DNA of 64,000 bases from CAYSTL01 sp964516805 (GCA_964516805.1 CAZEXI010000003.1:1-64000); one strand, 5' to 3'; shown: positions 35,473 to 44,403, counted from the stretch's first letter. Made by a program: numbers and translations. Notes: a model not told the origin generated them from the sequence alone.

Positions 35473-35553
35473 TTTAACACCCCCAAATATAATAATCTCT
35501 CTTTTAATACAAAAATGTTGTCTAAAAAACTAACTCGGTGAATTAAAATAGAT

Positions 35554-36015
35554 CTATTCAACAGCAGATTCAGCAGTATTTAATATAGATTCTATTTTAC
35601 CCTCAAGAACATTGACTCTCGATTTTAATCTGGCATTTTCCTTTTTAAGCTGATCAAATCTAGATCTTAACTGAGAATCATTTTTATGAATATCGATTGG
35701 ATTTTCCCCCGTTTCTTTATGTATCTCGTCAGAATCATAACCTTTTAGATAGTAAGCTATTTTAACCTGAACTTCTACCAAATTATCTAACTCTATGTCG
35801 TAATAAACACTTTTTTTATTAATATCTAAAAGATTCTTATGAAGTTCTCTGTCTCTAGTCACCATGATGTCCTCTTCATTCATCTTGTCGACTAATTTAA
35901 AATCCAATATCCCTTTATATTCTTCATTAACATCTAAAATTTTGTCAGTACTCTGAAAGTGCTCAATTTCCTTTTTGATTTCAGAGGGTATATTTTCATC
36001 TATGATCAAACGCAT
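35554..36015 (-). CDS. Mut7-C/DUF5615-like PIN protein with coiled coil
   Basis: 153 residues. Residues 1-90 look like the PIN-related Mut7-C/DUF5615 fold: MRLIIDENIP with the first Asp/Glu, then MNEEDIMVTRDRELHKNLL with the conserved TRD. The C-terminal ~50 residues form a coiled coil (FDQLKKENARLKSRVNVLEGKIESIL), which suggests oligomer formation. It may be a nuclease, but one acidic residue of a full PIN site is not clear. It stands alone, divergent from the secreted-protein gene. Confidence 0.6.
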   Translation of the reverse strand: MRLIIDENIPSEIKKEIEHFQSTDKILDVNEEYKGILDFKLVDKMNEEDIMVTRDRELHKNLLDINKKSVYYDIELDNLVEVQVKIAYYLKGYDSDEIHKETGENPIDIHKNDSQLRSRFDQLKKENARLKSRVNVLEGKIESILNTAESAVE

Positions 36016-36148
36016 ATTACAAAATCACTTTATGATTATATTTAATATTGCTGGTTTCTTTAATAGCTATACTAATTAAGTATTTGGACAATTTTAAATA
36101 ATAAGAATCTAATATTCGCCTATAGAAAATAATATAGGAGTGAAATAT

Positions 36149-37597
36149 ATGAATAGATTTGCTAAAATATCTGTATTGGTTATAATAATAGCAATGTTTG
36201 CCTCCGTCTTAGTGCCATTCACATCAAATGCACAAGCAAACGAACCGGAATGGGAAGTTGGTGATGAATGGTCTATGGGTTATGAAAAAGAACTAGATAA
36301 TCTATTTACTCCAGCTTTAGATATGATAGACAACCAAACCCAAAATAGTGAAGAAATAAGTGATATCAGTTATAATCTAAATGGTAAAATTGGATTTTAC
36401 CAGATATATAAAATAAAAGATGAAAGTAGTGATCATTATACAATGAGAATAAAAGCTGGTGGAGGCTTAAAAGTAAGTGGTGACTTTAGTATGACTGGTG
36501 AGTTACCCAAAGAGGGGACACATACTGCTCCTTTGGGTGAATCAGAAAAATTACCAACTGAAGAAAAAACAGTCAGCGGAGAAGGTGACATGCAGTTCTC
36601 TATAGATATAAGTGGTACAGCAAACTTTACTAAGGAAGATAAATCAGTGAAAGATCTACATTTAATCGTAACCGTAAAAGCTTCTGGAGATTATAAAATA
36701 AATAACTTTCCACATGAAGAAACCGATTGGGACTGGGAAAATGATACAGTCACACAAACAGCAGAATACAAAGACTATGATGGTGGCTTTGACGGTAAAG
36801 TCGAATCCACGATAGACGTCACTTTTGAACCAGCTTTAGATATATTTGATTATCCAATTCAGACAGGTGAAGAATGGGGTGTTAATTCTACGATGACAGT
36901 TTCCGGTACATACAGTGGTGAAATAGATGCACATGGACTGCCAGAAGAAATAAAGAAAAGTTTAGAAGATGAAGAAATCGAGCTACCTTTGACCCTTGAG
37001 GACATGGATACCGGCGAATCAGAAATACATGATGGCATAATAGAAGAGACTACAACTCCAATAAACTTTAAAATGGCTTGTACTGGTACTGAAGAAATAG
37101 TACTAGAAGATGGCTCTACAACAGAAACCTATCTATTGAAAGGTGGACAATTACCTGTATCACCATCAACTGAAGGGATGATGATGCATTATTCTCCTGA
37201 AGAAGGTTTCATCGTCTCTGAAGAATTTTCAAGCACTAGCAATGAAATGGAACGTTTTATAGGTACAGATGAAATTACAATGCAGCCAAAAAGTGAAAAT
37301 GACGCGGAAGAAAATATGGAATCACTTCAAAACATGGATGAAAGTGAAGAAGGTATTTTCAGTAAATTATTCGAACCGCCCTACCTCTATATATTGATTG
37401 CTGGAATAGCAGCAGTGATGATTATCGGTGTGCTAATGAAAAGAAGAGGTGGAAAGAAGGATTACTATGGCGAGTATCAATACCAACAACAATCACCTAA
37501 TCAAGAACAGAGACCTACTTATCAAGAACCGCAACAAGGACAAACAGAGCAAAACAACCCTTATAAGGAAAACAATGAAAATGGACCATATCAATAA
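36149..37597 (+). CDS. secreted protein with C-terminal membrane anchor and Gln/Pro-rich tail
   Basis: 482 residues. A signal peptide (ISVLVIIIAMFASVLVPFTSNAQA) precedes ~400 residues of beta-rich extracellular sequence with repeated strands and acidic loops (WEVGDEWSMGYE, ITMQPKSEND). One helix (LYILIAGIAAVMIIGVLM) is followed by RRGGKK and a tail rich in Gln, Pro, Tyr and Asn. The helix plus basic residues fixes the outside-first topology and puts the low-complexity tail in the cytoplasm. No catalytic motif is visible. The ATG has GGAGTGA seven nt upstream. An ABC exporter gene pair follows 40 nt later and may be functionally linked. Confidence 0.7.
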   Translation: MNRFAKISVLVIIIAMFASVLVPFTSNAQANEPEWEVGDEWSMGYEKELDNLFTPALDMIDNQTQNSEEISDISYNLNGKIGFYQIYKIKDESSDHYTMRIKAGGGLKVSGDFSMTGELPKEGTHTAPLGESEKLPTEEKTVSGEGDMQFSIDISGTANFTKEDKSVKDLHLIVTVKASGDYKINNFPHEETDWDWENDTVTQTAEYKDYDGGFDGKVESTIDVTFEPALDIFDYPIQTGEEWGVNSTMTVSGTYSGEIDAHGLPEEIKKSLEDEEIELPLTLEDMDTGESEIHDGIIEETTTPINFKMACTGTEEIVLEDGSTTETYLLKGGQLPVSPSTEGMMMHYSPEEGFIVSEEFSSTSNEMERFIGTDEITMQPKSENDAEENMESLQNMDESEEGIFSKLFEPPYLYILIAGIAAVMIIGVLMKRRGGKKDYYGEYQYQQQSPNQEQRPTYQEPQQGQTEQNNPYKENNENGPYQ

Positions 37598-37637
37598 AAA
37601 ACCCTTTTAACTTCTTTTTAAAATAAAGTGATATCAA

Positions 37638-38528
37638 ATGGGGAATCTTCTAAAAGCAAAGGATATTAATTCTTCTCGTGATTCTTTTGAGCTAAAAGAT
37701 GTAAATATAATCATACCTGAAGGAAGTATTATTCTACTTGGAGGAAGAAATGGCGCTGGAAAAACTACGATATTGGAAACTCTTACCTGTTCCATTAAAC
37801 CCTCCAAAGGTAAAATTGTAGTTAAAGATGAACTGATTTTTAATGATGGAATAAATAAACGTAAAAAAAGAGAGGCTTTAAAGGATATCGGTGTTCATTA
37901 TCAGGATGATGAATTGTTTGATCAATTGACTATTAGAGAAACTTTTGATACCTTTTTTAGCCTTTATCCGGACAAACCTAAAACTGATCTAATCAATGAA
38001 TGTCCATTTATAAAAGGTAAACTTGAAAAGAAGATTGGCGAACTATCAAAAGGTAGAAAACAATTGATAAAAATATTACTAAGTGTGTCTCACAATCCTG
38101 ATTTAGTGTTTATGGATGAGCCTTATTCTAATCTAGACGAAGAAACCCTAGAATGGTTCATTGGAATTCTGAAAGAGTTAAAAAAGTCTGGTGTTTCATT
38201 TTTTATTGCAGTAAATGAATTGGGAGATATTGGCGAATTAGCTGATGAACTCTATGTTGTAGATGATGGAACGATAAAACAACATTTTAAAAATTTTAAT
38301 AAATTCTTTAATGGGACTGTGTTGATTATAGATAAAGAAACGCCATATATTGATTTAAACGGTCCTCTTAATGTGACTCAGGTCAGTAAGAAAAATAATG
38401 AAAAAATTATCTTTGTCGATGATGATCGATCAGAACTATTCAGTAAAATTGATAAAATAGATATAGAGATCAAATCGATCCGTAGACCAAAACTAAATGA
38501 TTTTTTTCAGGAGATAAAAAATGAGTAG
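37638..38528 (+). CDS. ABC transporter ATP-binding protein
   Basis: 296 residues. Walker A GGRNGAGKTTILE, signature LSKGRKQLIKILL (variant of LSGGQ), Walker B LVFMDEPYSNL and a D-loop Asp are intact. The usual switch His is replaced (AVNELGD), which is unusual and could weaken ATP hydrolysis. The C-terminal ~90 residues are the extension seen in CcmA-type ATPases. It overlaps the permease gene by 8 nt and likely forms one exporter with it. Confidence 0.85.
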   Translation: MGNLLKAKDINSSRDSFELKDVNIIIPEGSIILLGGRNGAGKTTILETLTCSIKPSKGKIVVKDELIFNDGINKRKKREALKDIGVHYQDDELFDQLTIRETFDTFFSLYPDKPKTDLINECPFIKGKLEKKIGELSKGRKQLIKILLSVSHNPDLVFMDEPYSNLDEETLEWFIGILKELKKSGVSFFIAVNELGDIGELADELYVVDDGTIKQHFKNFNKFFNGTVLIIDKETPYIDLNGPLNVTQVSKKNNEKIIFVDDDRSELFSKIDKIDIEIKSIRRPKLNDFFQEIKNE

Positions 38529-39639
38529 AAAAGATACATTTATTCAATTTTTTAAAGCACAGTTTTACAACAGGGTTAGGGATAGTAGGTTCATGATCTG
38601 GATAATAATAATGCCCATAATTCTCATGTGTTTGTTAAATTTCATAGGGGGCGATGAAGGATTCAATGTTGATATCGTAGTTGTTGATGAAGATAATACA
38701 GATATGTCTAATACAGCTTTAGGTTTACTAAAATCTCAAAATAAATTCGACGTGACTAAAATCAATTCACTTCAAGAAGGTGTAGATAAGATTAAGGATG
38801 GCAAAGCCGATGCAATGCTGGTTATACCTTCTGATTTTTCTGAGAAATGGAAGAACATATCAAAAGGTAACAACACCAACTATGATAGCATTAGACTTAA
38901 AGTCTATTATTCTGATAATAAAGAGATAGAAGACACGATAGAGTATACACTTAAAGGGATTACTTCAGATATAAATGACTGGATTGTTGATGACGATAAA
39001 AAACCTGTAAAGATAAGCAGTAGGACTATTGAAACTGGTGCTGGGAGTTATACAAATCTATTAGTTCCAGGCGGTTTAGTCATTATCCTATTGCAGATAG
39101 CTGTTTTCTCATCGAGTAACAGTTATGCCAGACTTAAAGAATCGATGATATTAAAAAGGATCAAATCAGGTTATTATTCTCCTATATGGTCCTTACAGGG
39201 TATGATATTCTTAGATTCTATTTTGGCTACCTTTGGTTCATTGATAGGTCTCACTACAGGCATCATAATTTATGATCTAAATTTGAGTCTTACTAATTTT
39301 TGTTTACTATCTTTATTGATATTTTTATCTGCTTTAATTTTTTCTTACATTGCACAGATATTAGGAAGATTTTCTTCCAATACTATCTCCGCTCAAGCTT
39401 TTTCATCGATGGTGCTGTTTCCTCTAGCTTTCTTTTCAGAAGCTTATATGTTTCATTATCTATTTCCAGAATACATAAAAGAGGTTTCAAAATACTTGCC
39501 AGTCGGTCCGATAGTAGAAGGTCTGAAAAATCTTTTATTTATGGATATAAGTACAGCAGATGCAGCTATGATAATTATTAAATCTATTTTGTGGCTGGGT
39601 TTATTTTTCCTTATTTTCGTTTTGTTAGAGAGAGATTAA
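38521..39639 (+). CDS. ABC-2 family permease (YhgE/MmpL-like extracellular loop)
   Basis: 372 residues. One N-terminal helix (MIWIIIMPIILMCLLNF), then a ~150-residue extracellular domain (VDIVVVDEDNTDMSNTALGLL ... KADAMLVIPSDF), then five helices starting at LLVPGGLVIILLQIAVF. This ABC-2_3/YhgE-like layout is found in exporters of peptides, lipids or antibiotics. It works with the ATPase just upstream. The end of the gene is followed by 60 nt without genes and the first ferredoxin. Confidence 0.85.
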   Translation: MSRKDTFIQFFKAQFYNRVRDSRFMIWIIIMPIILMCLLNFIGGDEGFNVDIVVVDEDNTDMSNTALGLLKSQNKFDVTKINSLQEGVDKIKDGKADAMLVIPSDFSEKWKNISKGNNTNYDSIRLKVYYSDNKEIEDTIEYTLKGITSDINDWIVDDDKKPVKISSRTIETGAGSYTNLLVPGGLVIILLQIAVFSSSNSYARLKESMILKRIKSGYYSPIWSLQGMIFLDSILATFGSLIGLTTGIIIYDLNLSLTNFCLLSLLIFLSALIFSYIAQILGRFSSNTISAQAFSSMVLFPLAFFSEAYMFHYLFPEYIKEVSKYLPVGPIVEGLKNLLFMDISTADAAMIIIKSILWLGLFFLIFVLLERD

Positions 39640-39699
39640 TAAGTACTATAGTAAAGAATATAAAGTTGTAATCGGTTATTTATTTCGGTGTGATAAAAT

Positions 39700-39867
39700 A
39701 TGGTAGTTAAAATCGATGAAGATGCCTGTATAGCTTGCGGTATGTGCGAAGAAGAATGCCCTGTTGGTGCAATAACAGTTGAAGACGTTGCAAAAGTGGA
39801 TGCATCAAAATGTGAAGATATAGGTGACTGCGTAGAAATATGCCCAGTCGATGCGTTGAGTCTATAA
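39700..39867 (+). CDS. small ferredoxin with one incomplete cluster site
   Basis: 55 residues, a 2[4Fe-4S]-type ferredoxin. Site I is complete (CIACGMCEEECP). Site II reads CEDIGDCVEICP: the second Cys of CxxCxxC is Ile, so the site has only three of its usual four Cys and may hold a 3Fe-4S cluster, or none. The ATG at 39700 lies just past GTGTGATAAAAT; the upstream region has a TATA-like TATTTATT. A complete copy follows 54 nt after its stop, which looks like tandem duplication followed by loss of the Cys in this copy. Confidence 0.85.
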   Translation: MVVKIDEDACIACGMCEEECPVGAITVEDVAKVDASKCEDIGDCVEICPVDALSL

Positions 39868-39921
39868 AACCAATGCAGTAAAACTTTTATATCCTAATTG
39901 ATTGTCCACTACCGTGATATA

Positions 39922-40089
39922 ATGGTAGTAGAAGTTGATGAAGGTGCATGTATAGCTTGCGGTCAATGTGAACCAGAATGTCCAGTCGATGCAATAACAG
40001 TTGAAGATGTCGCCATAATAGATGAAGGCGCATGTATAGACTGTGGACAATGTGTCGATGTGTGTCCTGTTGACGCAATGAGCTTATAA
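39922..40089 (+). CDS. 2[4Fe-4S] ferredoxin
   Basis: 55 residues with two full cluster motifs, CIACGQCEPECP and CIDCGQCVDVCP, each with the fourth Cys before Pro. This is a clostridial-type low-potential ferredoxin and a plausible electron donor for the Mbh hydrogenase in this window and for FTR. ATG 39922 is chosen; the frame is open to TTG 39898. The two ferredoxins match closely in length and in the MVV[KE][IV]DE...ITVEDVA framework. Confidence 0.93.
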   Translation: MVVEVDEGACIACGQCEPECPVDAITVEDVAIIDEGACIDCGQCVDVCPVDAMSL

Positions 40090-40107
40090 AAAAATCTTAA
40101 AATTTTC

Positions 40108-40130
40108 CCACTTTTTTAAGTGGTCTTTTC
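40108..40130 (+). terminator. hairpin terminator after the second ferredoxin
   Basis: CCACTT (40108-40113), TTTT loop, AAGTGG (40118-40123), followed by TCTTTTC. It lies 18 nt after the ferredoxin stop and overlaps the 3' end of the convergent dCMP deaminase gene. Confidence 0.55.
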
Positions 40131-40610
40131 TTTTTCTAAAATATCTTTAATTTTTTCATCCTCTCTTCCTGAATATTCTTCTATTTCAATATCACTTTCT
40201 TCAATTATCTCTTTAGCTAGATCATCTGGATAACCAGATTTGTATACAATCCTTTTGATCCCTGCATTTATCAAAATCTTCATACATAAAACACAAGGAT
40301 GATGTGTACAGTAAAGCGTTCCTCCTTTCACGCTCACACCAAATACAGCTGCCTGGATTACTGCGTTTTGCTCAGCATGAACACCTCTACATAATTCATG
40401 TCTAGTTCCTGATTTTACATTCATCTGCTCTCTTCTACATCCTACATCCTCGCAATGGGGAAGATCTTTTGGTGCCCCATTGTAACCACTACTTATCACT
40501 TGCTTATCTTTTACTATCACTGCACCAACGTGTCTCCTTAAACATGTTGACCGAGATGCAGATAACTCAGCCATTGCCATGAAATACTCATCTACAGTTG
40601 GTCTATCCAT
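40116..40610 (-). CDS. dCMP deaminase family protein
   Basis: 164 residues of the cytidine/deoxycytidylate deaminase superfamily. Zinc site: HAEQNAVIQAA with the catalytic Glu, and CTHHPCVLCMKILI. An additional Cys/His set around HCEDVGCRREQM is typical of ComEB/dCMP deaminases, where it binds a second zinc. The substrate should be dCMP, giving dUMP for thymidylate synthesis. It is a stand-alone gene, divergent from TBP. Confidence 0.9.
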   Translation of the reverse strand: MDRPTVDEYFMAMAELSASRSTCLRRHVGAVIVKDKQVISSGYNGAPKDLPHCEDVGCRREQMNVKSGTRHELCRGVHAEQNAVIQAAVFGVSVKGGTLYCTHHPCVLCMKILINAGIKRIVYKSGYPDDLAKEIIEESDIEIEEYSGREDEKIKDILEKEKTT

Positions 40611-40676
40611 ACTCTACCAAATAATGACCACACTTATTTTATTTTCGAGTAACAAACGCTGTTCAAACAAGAAATA

Positions 40677-40684
40677 TATATAAA
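40677..40684 (+). promoter_or_regulatory. TATA box of the tbp gene
   Basis: TATATAAA in an A-rich BRE-like context (AAATATATATAAAAG), 58 nt before the ATG. Transcription should start near 40707, leaving about 35 nt of leader that contains the Shine-Dalgarno GGAGG before the ATG at 40742. It is one of the clearest TATA boxes in the window. Confidence 0.6.
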
Positions 40685-40741
40685 AGAAGAGTATTTTCGA
40701 TATGGATCAAAAAAATTAAACACATTTATGGAGGGAAAAAG

Positions 40742-41305
40742 ATGGTAGAAATTCACGTAGAAAATATGGTTGCATCTGCTTCTTTGGGAAAATCATTTGA
40801 TCTAGACACTGTTTCTGAAGCTCTTGGAGGAGCAGAGTATGATCCTGATAAATTCAAAGGGGTTATTTATAAAATCAGAAAAAAAGATCTGAGAACTTCT
40901 GTTTTGTTATTCAGCAGTGGTAAAATAGTATGCACAGGTGCAACTGTAGAAGAAGACATAGAAAAAACTGTTGAACTTTTGAAAAGCATTCTGACTGATA
41001 AAAATATAGAAGTCAACGATGATGTAAATCTTCAAATACAAAATATCGTGGGTACAACAGACCTTGGTAATCCATTAAATTTGAATTCTGTAGCTATAGC
41101 ATTTGGTCTAGAGAAGGTGGAGTACGAACCTGAACAATTTCCCGGTTTGGTTTACAGGATGGATAAACCTAAGTTAGTTATGTTATTTTTTGGATCGGGT
41201 AAAGTTGTCTGCACTGGTGGTAAAAATATCGAAGAGATGGAAAAAGGCGTAGAGAAAGTTAAGAAAGAATTGATCAATACTGGTTTTCTCCCAGATAATA
41301 AATAA
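40742..41305 (+). CDS. tbp: TATA-box-binding protein
   Basis: 187 residues, the two-repeat saddle. Repeat 1: IHVENMVASASLGKSFDLDTVSEAL with GVIYKIRKKDLRTSVLLFSSGKIVCTGA; repeat 2: LQIQNIVGTTDLGNPLNLNSVAIAF with LVYRMDKPKLVMLFFGSGKVVCTGG. These carry the DNA-intercalating Phe/Leu and contact Asn positions. It initiates all archaeal transcription with TFB. The C-terminus has no long acidic tail. A signal-peptidase gene follows 19 nt later and could be cotranscribed. Confidence 0.97.
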   Translation: MVEIHVENMVASASLGKSFDLDTVSEALGGAEYDPDKFKGVIYKIRKKDLRTSVLLFSSGKIVCTGATVEEDIEKTVELLKSILTDKNIEVNDDVNLQIQNIVGTTDLGNPLNLNSVAIAFGLEKVEYEPEQFPGLVYRMDKPKLVMLFFGSGKVVCTGGKNIEEMEKGVEKVKKELINTGFLPDNK

Positions 41306-41324
41306 TTTATACATTATAACTGTA

Positions 41325-42254
41325 ATGATTAATATGGATGATTTAGAGGACCAAATAAAATCAATTGGGAAGGATGTATTAATTTCACTTGTTATATTAA
41401 TTCTGATACTCGGTATATTATTCATATATAGCGGTAGATGGCCTCCTCTTGTAGTAATAGAATCTTCGAGCATGAGTCATGGAACTGGAAATCCCCCTGA
41501 CAGTAATATAGGTGTTATTGATACTGGAGATATCGTTATAGTAAAAGAAAATGGTGACGATGATGTAACAACCTATGTAGAAGGAAAGGTGAATGATCAT
41601 AAAACATATGGTCAGTATGGTGATGTTCTAATCTATAAACCCTTAGGCAAGAAAGAAACCCCCATTATTCACAGACCTATACTTTATCTTAATTACAACA
41701 ACGGGTCCTTCGACGTACCATCTTTAAAAAATCTTGATTATGGAGAAGATTGGTCTCTAGAAAACCATGCGTCCCAAGAAAATGAAAGATGGAAAGATAT
41801 GACAGGTACGTTCTATATTCATAACTATGGATATGCAAATAAAGACGTAAAAATAAATCTAAATTCTTTATTACAATATCAACATTCTGGCTACATAACG
41901 ATGGGTGATCATAATCCAAGGATAGATCAGAATCCTGACGATCCGATATGCAGAGAACCTGTGAAAAAAGAGTGGGTTGAAGGTAAAGCTAGAGGTGAAT
42001 TACCCTGGTTTGGTATCCTAAAATTAACCGTGATCGGTAAAACATCTTATGTTGCTCAAAATAGCTGGTATTATCTATTTGGTTCTTTATCAGTAATATT
42101 AATTAGTCCATTTTTGATAGAATATTCTATTGAAATCTACAACAAACAAAAGGAATCTTCAGATACCACGAATGATGAGTCATTATTGGATGATGACGTT
42201 AATGAAAATAGTTCAGAAAAAGAACCTGAGAAAATAAAAGAAAAAGAGTTTTGA
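41325..42254 (+). CDS. archaeal signal peptidase I (S26B-like)
   Basis: 309 residues. Helix 18-36 is followed by VVIESSSMSHG with the catalytic Ser before Met (Ser49). GDIVIVKE and GDVLIYKPLG are the next conserved boxes, IIHRPI provides the His that replaces the bacterial Lys, and GYITMGDHNPRID holds the Asp. A second helix near the C-terminus (YYLFGSLSVILISPFLI) and an acidic cytoplasmic tail end the protein. Inserts make it longer than Sec11-type enzymes. It cleaves signal peptides such as those of the surface proteins here. Confidence 0.88.
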   Translation: MINMDDLEDQIKSIGKDVLISLVILILILGILFIYSGRWPPLVVIESSSMSHGTGNPPDSNIGVIDTGDIVIVKENGDDDVTTYVEGKVNDHKTYGQYGDVLIYKPLGKKETPIIHRPILYLNYNNGSFDVPSLKNLDYGEDWSLENHASQENERWKDMTGTFYIHNYGYANKDVKINLNSLLQYQHSGYITMGDHNPRIDQNPDDPICREPVKKEWVEGKARGELPWFGILKLTVIGKTSYVAQNSWYYLFGSLSVILISPFLIEYSIEIYNKQKESSDTTNDESLLDDDVNENSSEKEPEKIKEKEF

Positions 42255-42261
42255 TTTTTGT

Positions 42262-43545
42262 TTAAATCAACGTTGTTTGTTCCATCTTATTGAATTTCAA
42301 CTGACTTACTGGTTCTATACTTTCATCCTCTTCTATTGTTTTTATTATCTCGGTTTTAGGGACACTTGATTGGATCTCTTTGGTTCTTCCTCTTCTACCA
42401 AAGGATTTTACTCTAGCATTTACAAGACCGAGCATATCTAATTCAGAAATCAGGTCTGTTACTCTTCTTTGGGTGAGTGGATCCATCCCTGACCTTAAAC
42501 TCAATTCTTTATATCCAGAATAAACTTCACCTGTTGTTAACTTTTGTTTGCCATTATCTTCACTCAATAGGACTGAATACAGTACTAATTTAGAATGTGT
42601 TGGTAAAGTAGTCACTGCCTCTCTAACACAATCCTGCTCAATTTTATTTTTAGCTTTATACACATGGTTTGAATTCACTTTTGATTCATTATTTCTTTCA
42701 GCGATCTCAGCTGATACCCTTAAAAGGTCTAAAGCTCTTCTCGCATCACCATGCTCTTGAGCTGCAAGAGCGGCACATAATGCGATCACATCGTTCCCAA
42801 GAATCTCAGGTTCAAATGCTTTTTGTGCACGGTCTAGTAAAATATCCTTTAACTGGTCTGCATTATACGGGGGAAATATCATCTTTTCTTCGCCAAGACG
42901 GCTCCTAACTCTAGGGTCCAAGAATTCTGTAAACTTCAAATTATTAGAAATCCCTATTATACTTACTTTACTCTGATCCAATTCTGAATTTATTTTAGAA
43001 AGATGGTATAAAACACTGTCTCCACTTTTCGATACTAGTTTATCCAATTCATCTAATATTATTATTACTACTCTAGATTTCTCATCGATCCTATCTTTCA
43101 AAGATTCGTAGACTTTCTCCATCGGCCATCCTGTAAAAGGTATCTGTTCACTCCATTTCTCAACGAATTTATTTCCGATATTCTTCATGACTCCATAGTG
43201 AGTATCAACTACTTCACAATTTATGTAGACGTATTCTACTCTGTTTATATTATGTTCCGAAAATTTCCCATCCAATTCACTTTCCATGCTTTCTTTTTTC
43301 AATCTGTTTATCTCTCTTTCAAGATACCTGACAACTGCTGTTTTACCAGTACCTGTTTTACCAAAAATCAGCACATTAGAAGGACGATTCCCTCTCAGTG
43401 CAGTCACCATAATAGAAGCAAGATTTTGAATATATTCCTCCCTATGGGGTAACTCCTCTGGAATATAAGAAGGGCGCAGTATGTCCCTATCACCCTTGAA
43501 TACGGGATTTGAATTCATGTAGGATTTAAATATGTTTTCCGACAT
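42262..43545 (-). CDS. cdc6: replication initiator Orc1/Cdc6
   Basis: 427 residues. AAA+ core: Walker A GKTGTGKTAVVRYL, Walker B VIIILDELDKL, sensor 1 SIIGISNNLKF, and sensor 2 EHGDARRALDLLRV. A C-terminal winged helix (YKELSLRSGMDPLTQRRVTDLISELDMLGLV) recognises ORB sequences. ATG 43545 has a textbook AAGGAGGT seven nt upstream; the frame is open to 43596 but that would put the SD inside the gene. It lies next to the candidate origin and should load MCM, whose gene is 10 kb away. Confidence 0.95.
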   Translation of the reverse strand: MSENIFKSYMNSNPVFKGDRDILRPSYIPEELPHREEYIQNLASIMVTALRGNRPSNVLIFGKTGTGKTAVVRYLEREINRLKKESMESELDGKFSEHNINRVEYVYINCEVVDTHYGVMKNIGNKFVEKWSEQIPFTGWPMEKVYESLKDRIDEKSRVVIIILDELDKLVSKSGDSVLYHLSKINSELDQSKVSIIGISNNLKFTEFLDPRVRSRLGEEKMIFPPYNADQLKDILLDRAQKAFEPEILGNDVIALCAALAAQEHGDARRALDLLRVSAEIAERNNESKVNSNHVYKAKNKIEQDCVREAVTTLPTHSKLVLYSVLLSEDNGKQKLTTGEVYSGYKELSLRSGMDPLTQRRVTDLISELDMLGLVNARVKSFGRRGRTKEIQSSVPKTEIIKTIEEDESIEPVSQLKFNKMEQTTLI

Positions 43546-43905
43546 AGGTAGTACCTCCTTGATTAATGGGTTTTGAAAGGGTATTTTATTCACCAATACC
43601 CCTTTGTTTCAAGTGGAAATCAAAGTCGAAGCACAGCTAGGTTTAATAGCTAATTTAAACTATCGACCTCAATATCATCTCGAATGCAGTTAGGGACGTA
43701 AACGATATTCTAGTACATACTAAAAGTTTTCGTCAGACGCCTCCTGAAGTGCTGTACACTCTCATTTATATATCCCTTGTATGACGCTTTATATAGGTTT
43801 ATATATCAATAAATAGAGATGGTTATATTATTTACTAAATTATGAAAGTTTACAGGTTTTCAAAATGTTCCGATTGATTAAAAAAAAATCATATGATTAA
43901 AATGT
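43546..43905. other. candidate replication origin (oriC) region
   Basis: A 360-nt gene-free stretch upstream of cdc6, the usual place for an archaeal oriC. It contains one good ORB match (43598-43625), a GGGTATT/AATACCC inverted repeat (43579-43585 and 43595-43601) beside it, and an AT-rich tract at about 43785-43860 that could be the unwinding element. A second full ORB is not visible, so this could be a minor origin or just the autoregulatory site of cdc6. Confidence 0.5.
43598..43625 (-). promoter_or_regulatory. origin recognition box (ORB)
   Basis: Read on the minus strand it has the ORB layout: the dyad TTTCCACTTGAAAC, then AAA, then the G-string GGGG. Archaeal ORBs are TTCCAnTGGAAAC followed by a G-run; this differs at one dyad position. 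It lies 53-80 nt upstream of the cdc6 start, where Orc1/Cdc6 would bind. Confidence 0.6.
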
Positions 43906-44403
43906 CTAGGAGATTTCATCTGCAGATAATTTATAATTTTTTACGATATTAGGGGGGTAACTATCGTTTTCTATAAGTTTTTTTATTTCACCTATTGTAT
44001 TATTTACCTTCCTTCTGATTTCATCACTGATATCTGCTTCTTTAAACTCGTCTCTATCTAGAATGTAATAAGTCCCATCAGTTTCGACCCAAAAATCGAT
44101 AAAAAGATCTTCAGCTTTATATCCTCCCTTAAACCTAACAGGAGGTGTTCTTATATCAGAATAGTATCCAATGAATTTTTTATTTTCATCAAAAATTTTT
44201 ACAACATTGTACCATCTGTCAAAAAGATCAAAAAGAACACCATGATAACCATCTTCTATCAAAGGTTCTTCTCCAAAAGGAGTAAAAGGTTTTGAAAGGC
44301 GGAATATAAAGGATGAAACTATCATGTCCTCTTCATCCGCCAGCAGTTTCTGTTCCCATTCTCTAGTTTTTTTTCCAGGTCTATGATATCTAACGATGAC
44401 CAT
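43906..44403 (-). CDS. DUF402 domain protein
   Basis: 165 residues matching DUF402: WYNVVKIFDENKKFIGYYSDIRTPPVRF, DLFIDFWVETDGTYYILDRDEFKEA. The fold is a beta-barrel with charged residues used for nucleotide phosphate hydrolysis in Ntdp-type members, and the domain also occurs in the RNase E/G-like archaeal FAU-1. This stand-alone form may hydrolyse NDPs/NTPs. It starts directly after the acetate-transporter gene (adjacent stop and start) on the same strand. Confidence 0.85.
   Translation of the reverse strand: MVIVRYHRPGKKTREWEQKLLADEEDMIVSSFIFRLSKPFTPFGEEPLIEDGYHGVLFDLFDRWYNVVKIFDENKKFIGYYSDIRTPPVRFKGGYKAEDLFIDFWVETDGTYYILDRDEFKEADISDEIRRKVNNTIGEIKKLIENDSYPPNIVKNYKLSADEIS

Noticed and set aside
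40702..40719. five-codon ATG-TAA frame in the tbp leader
   Set aside because: Too short to judge; it lies near the expected transcript start by chance of AT-rich sequence.
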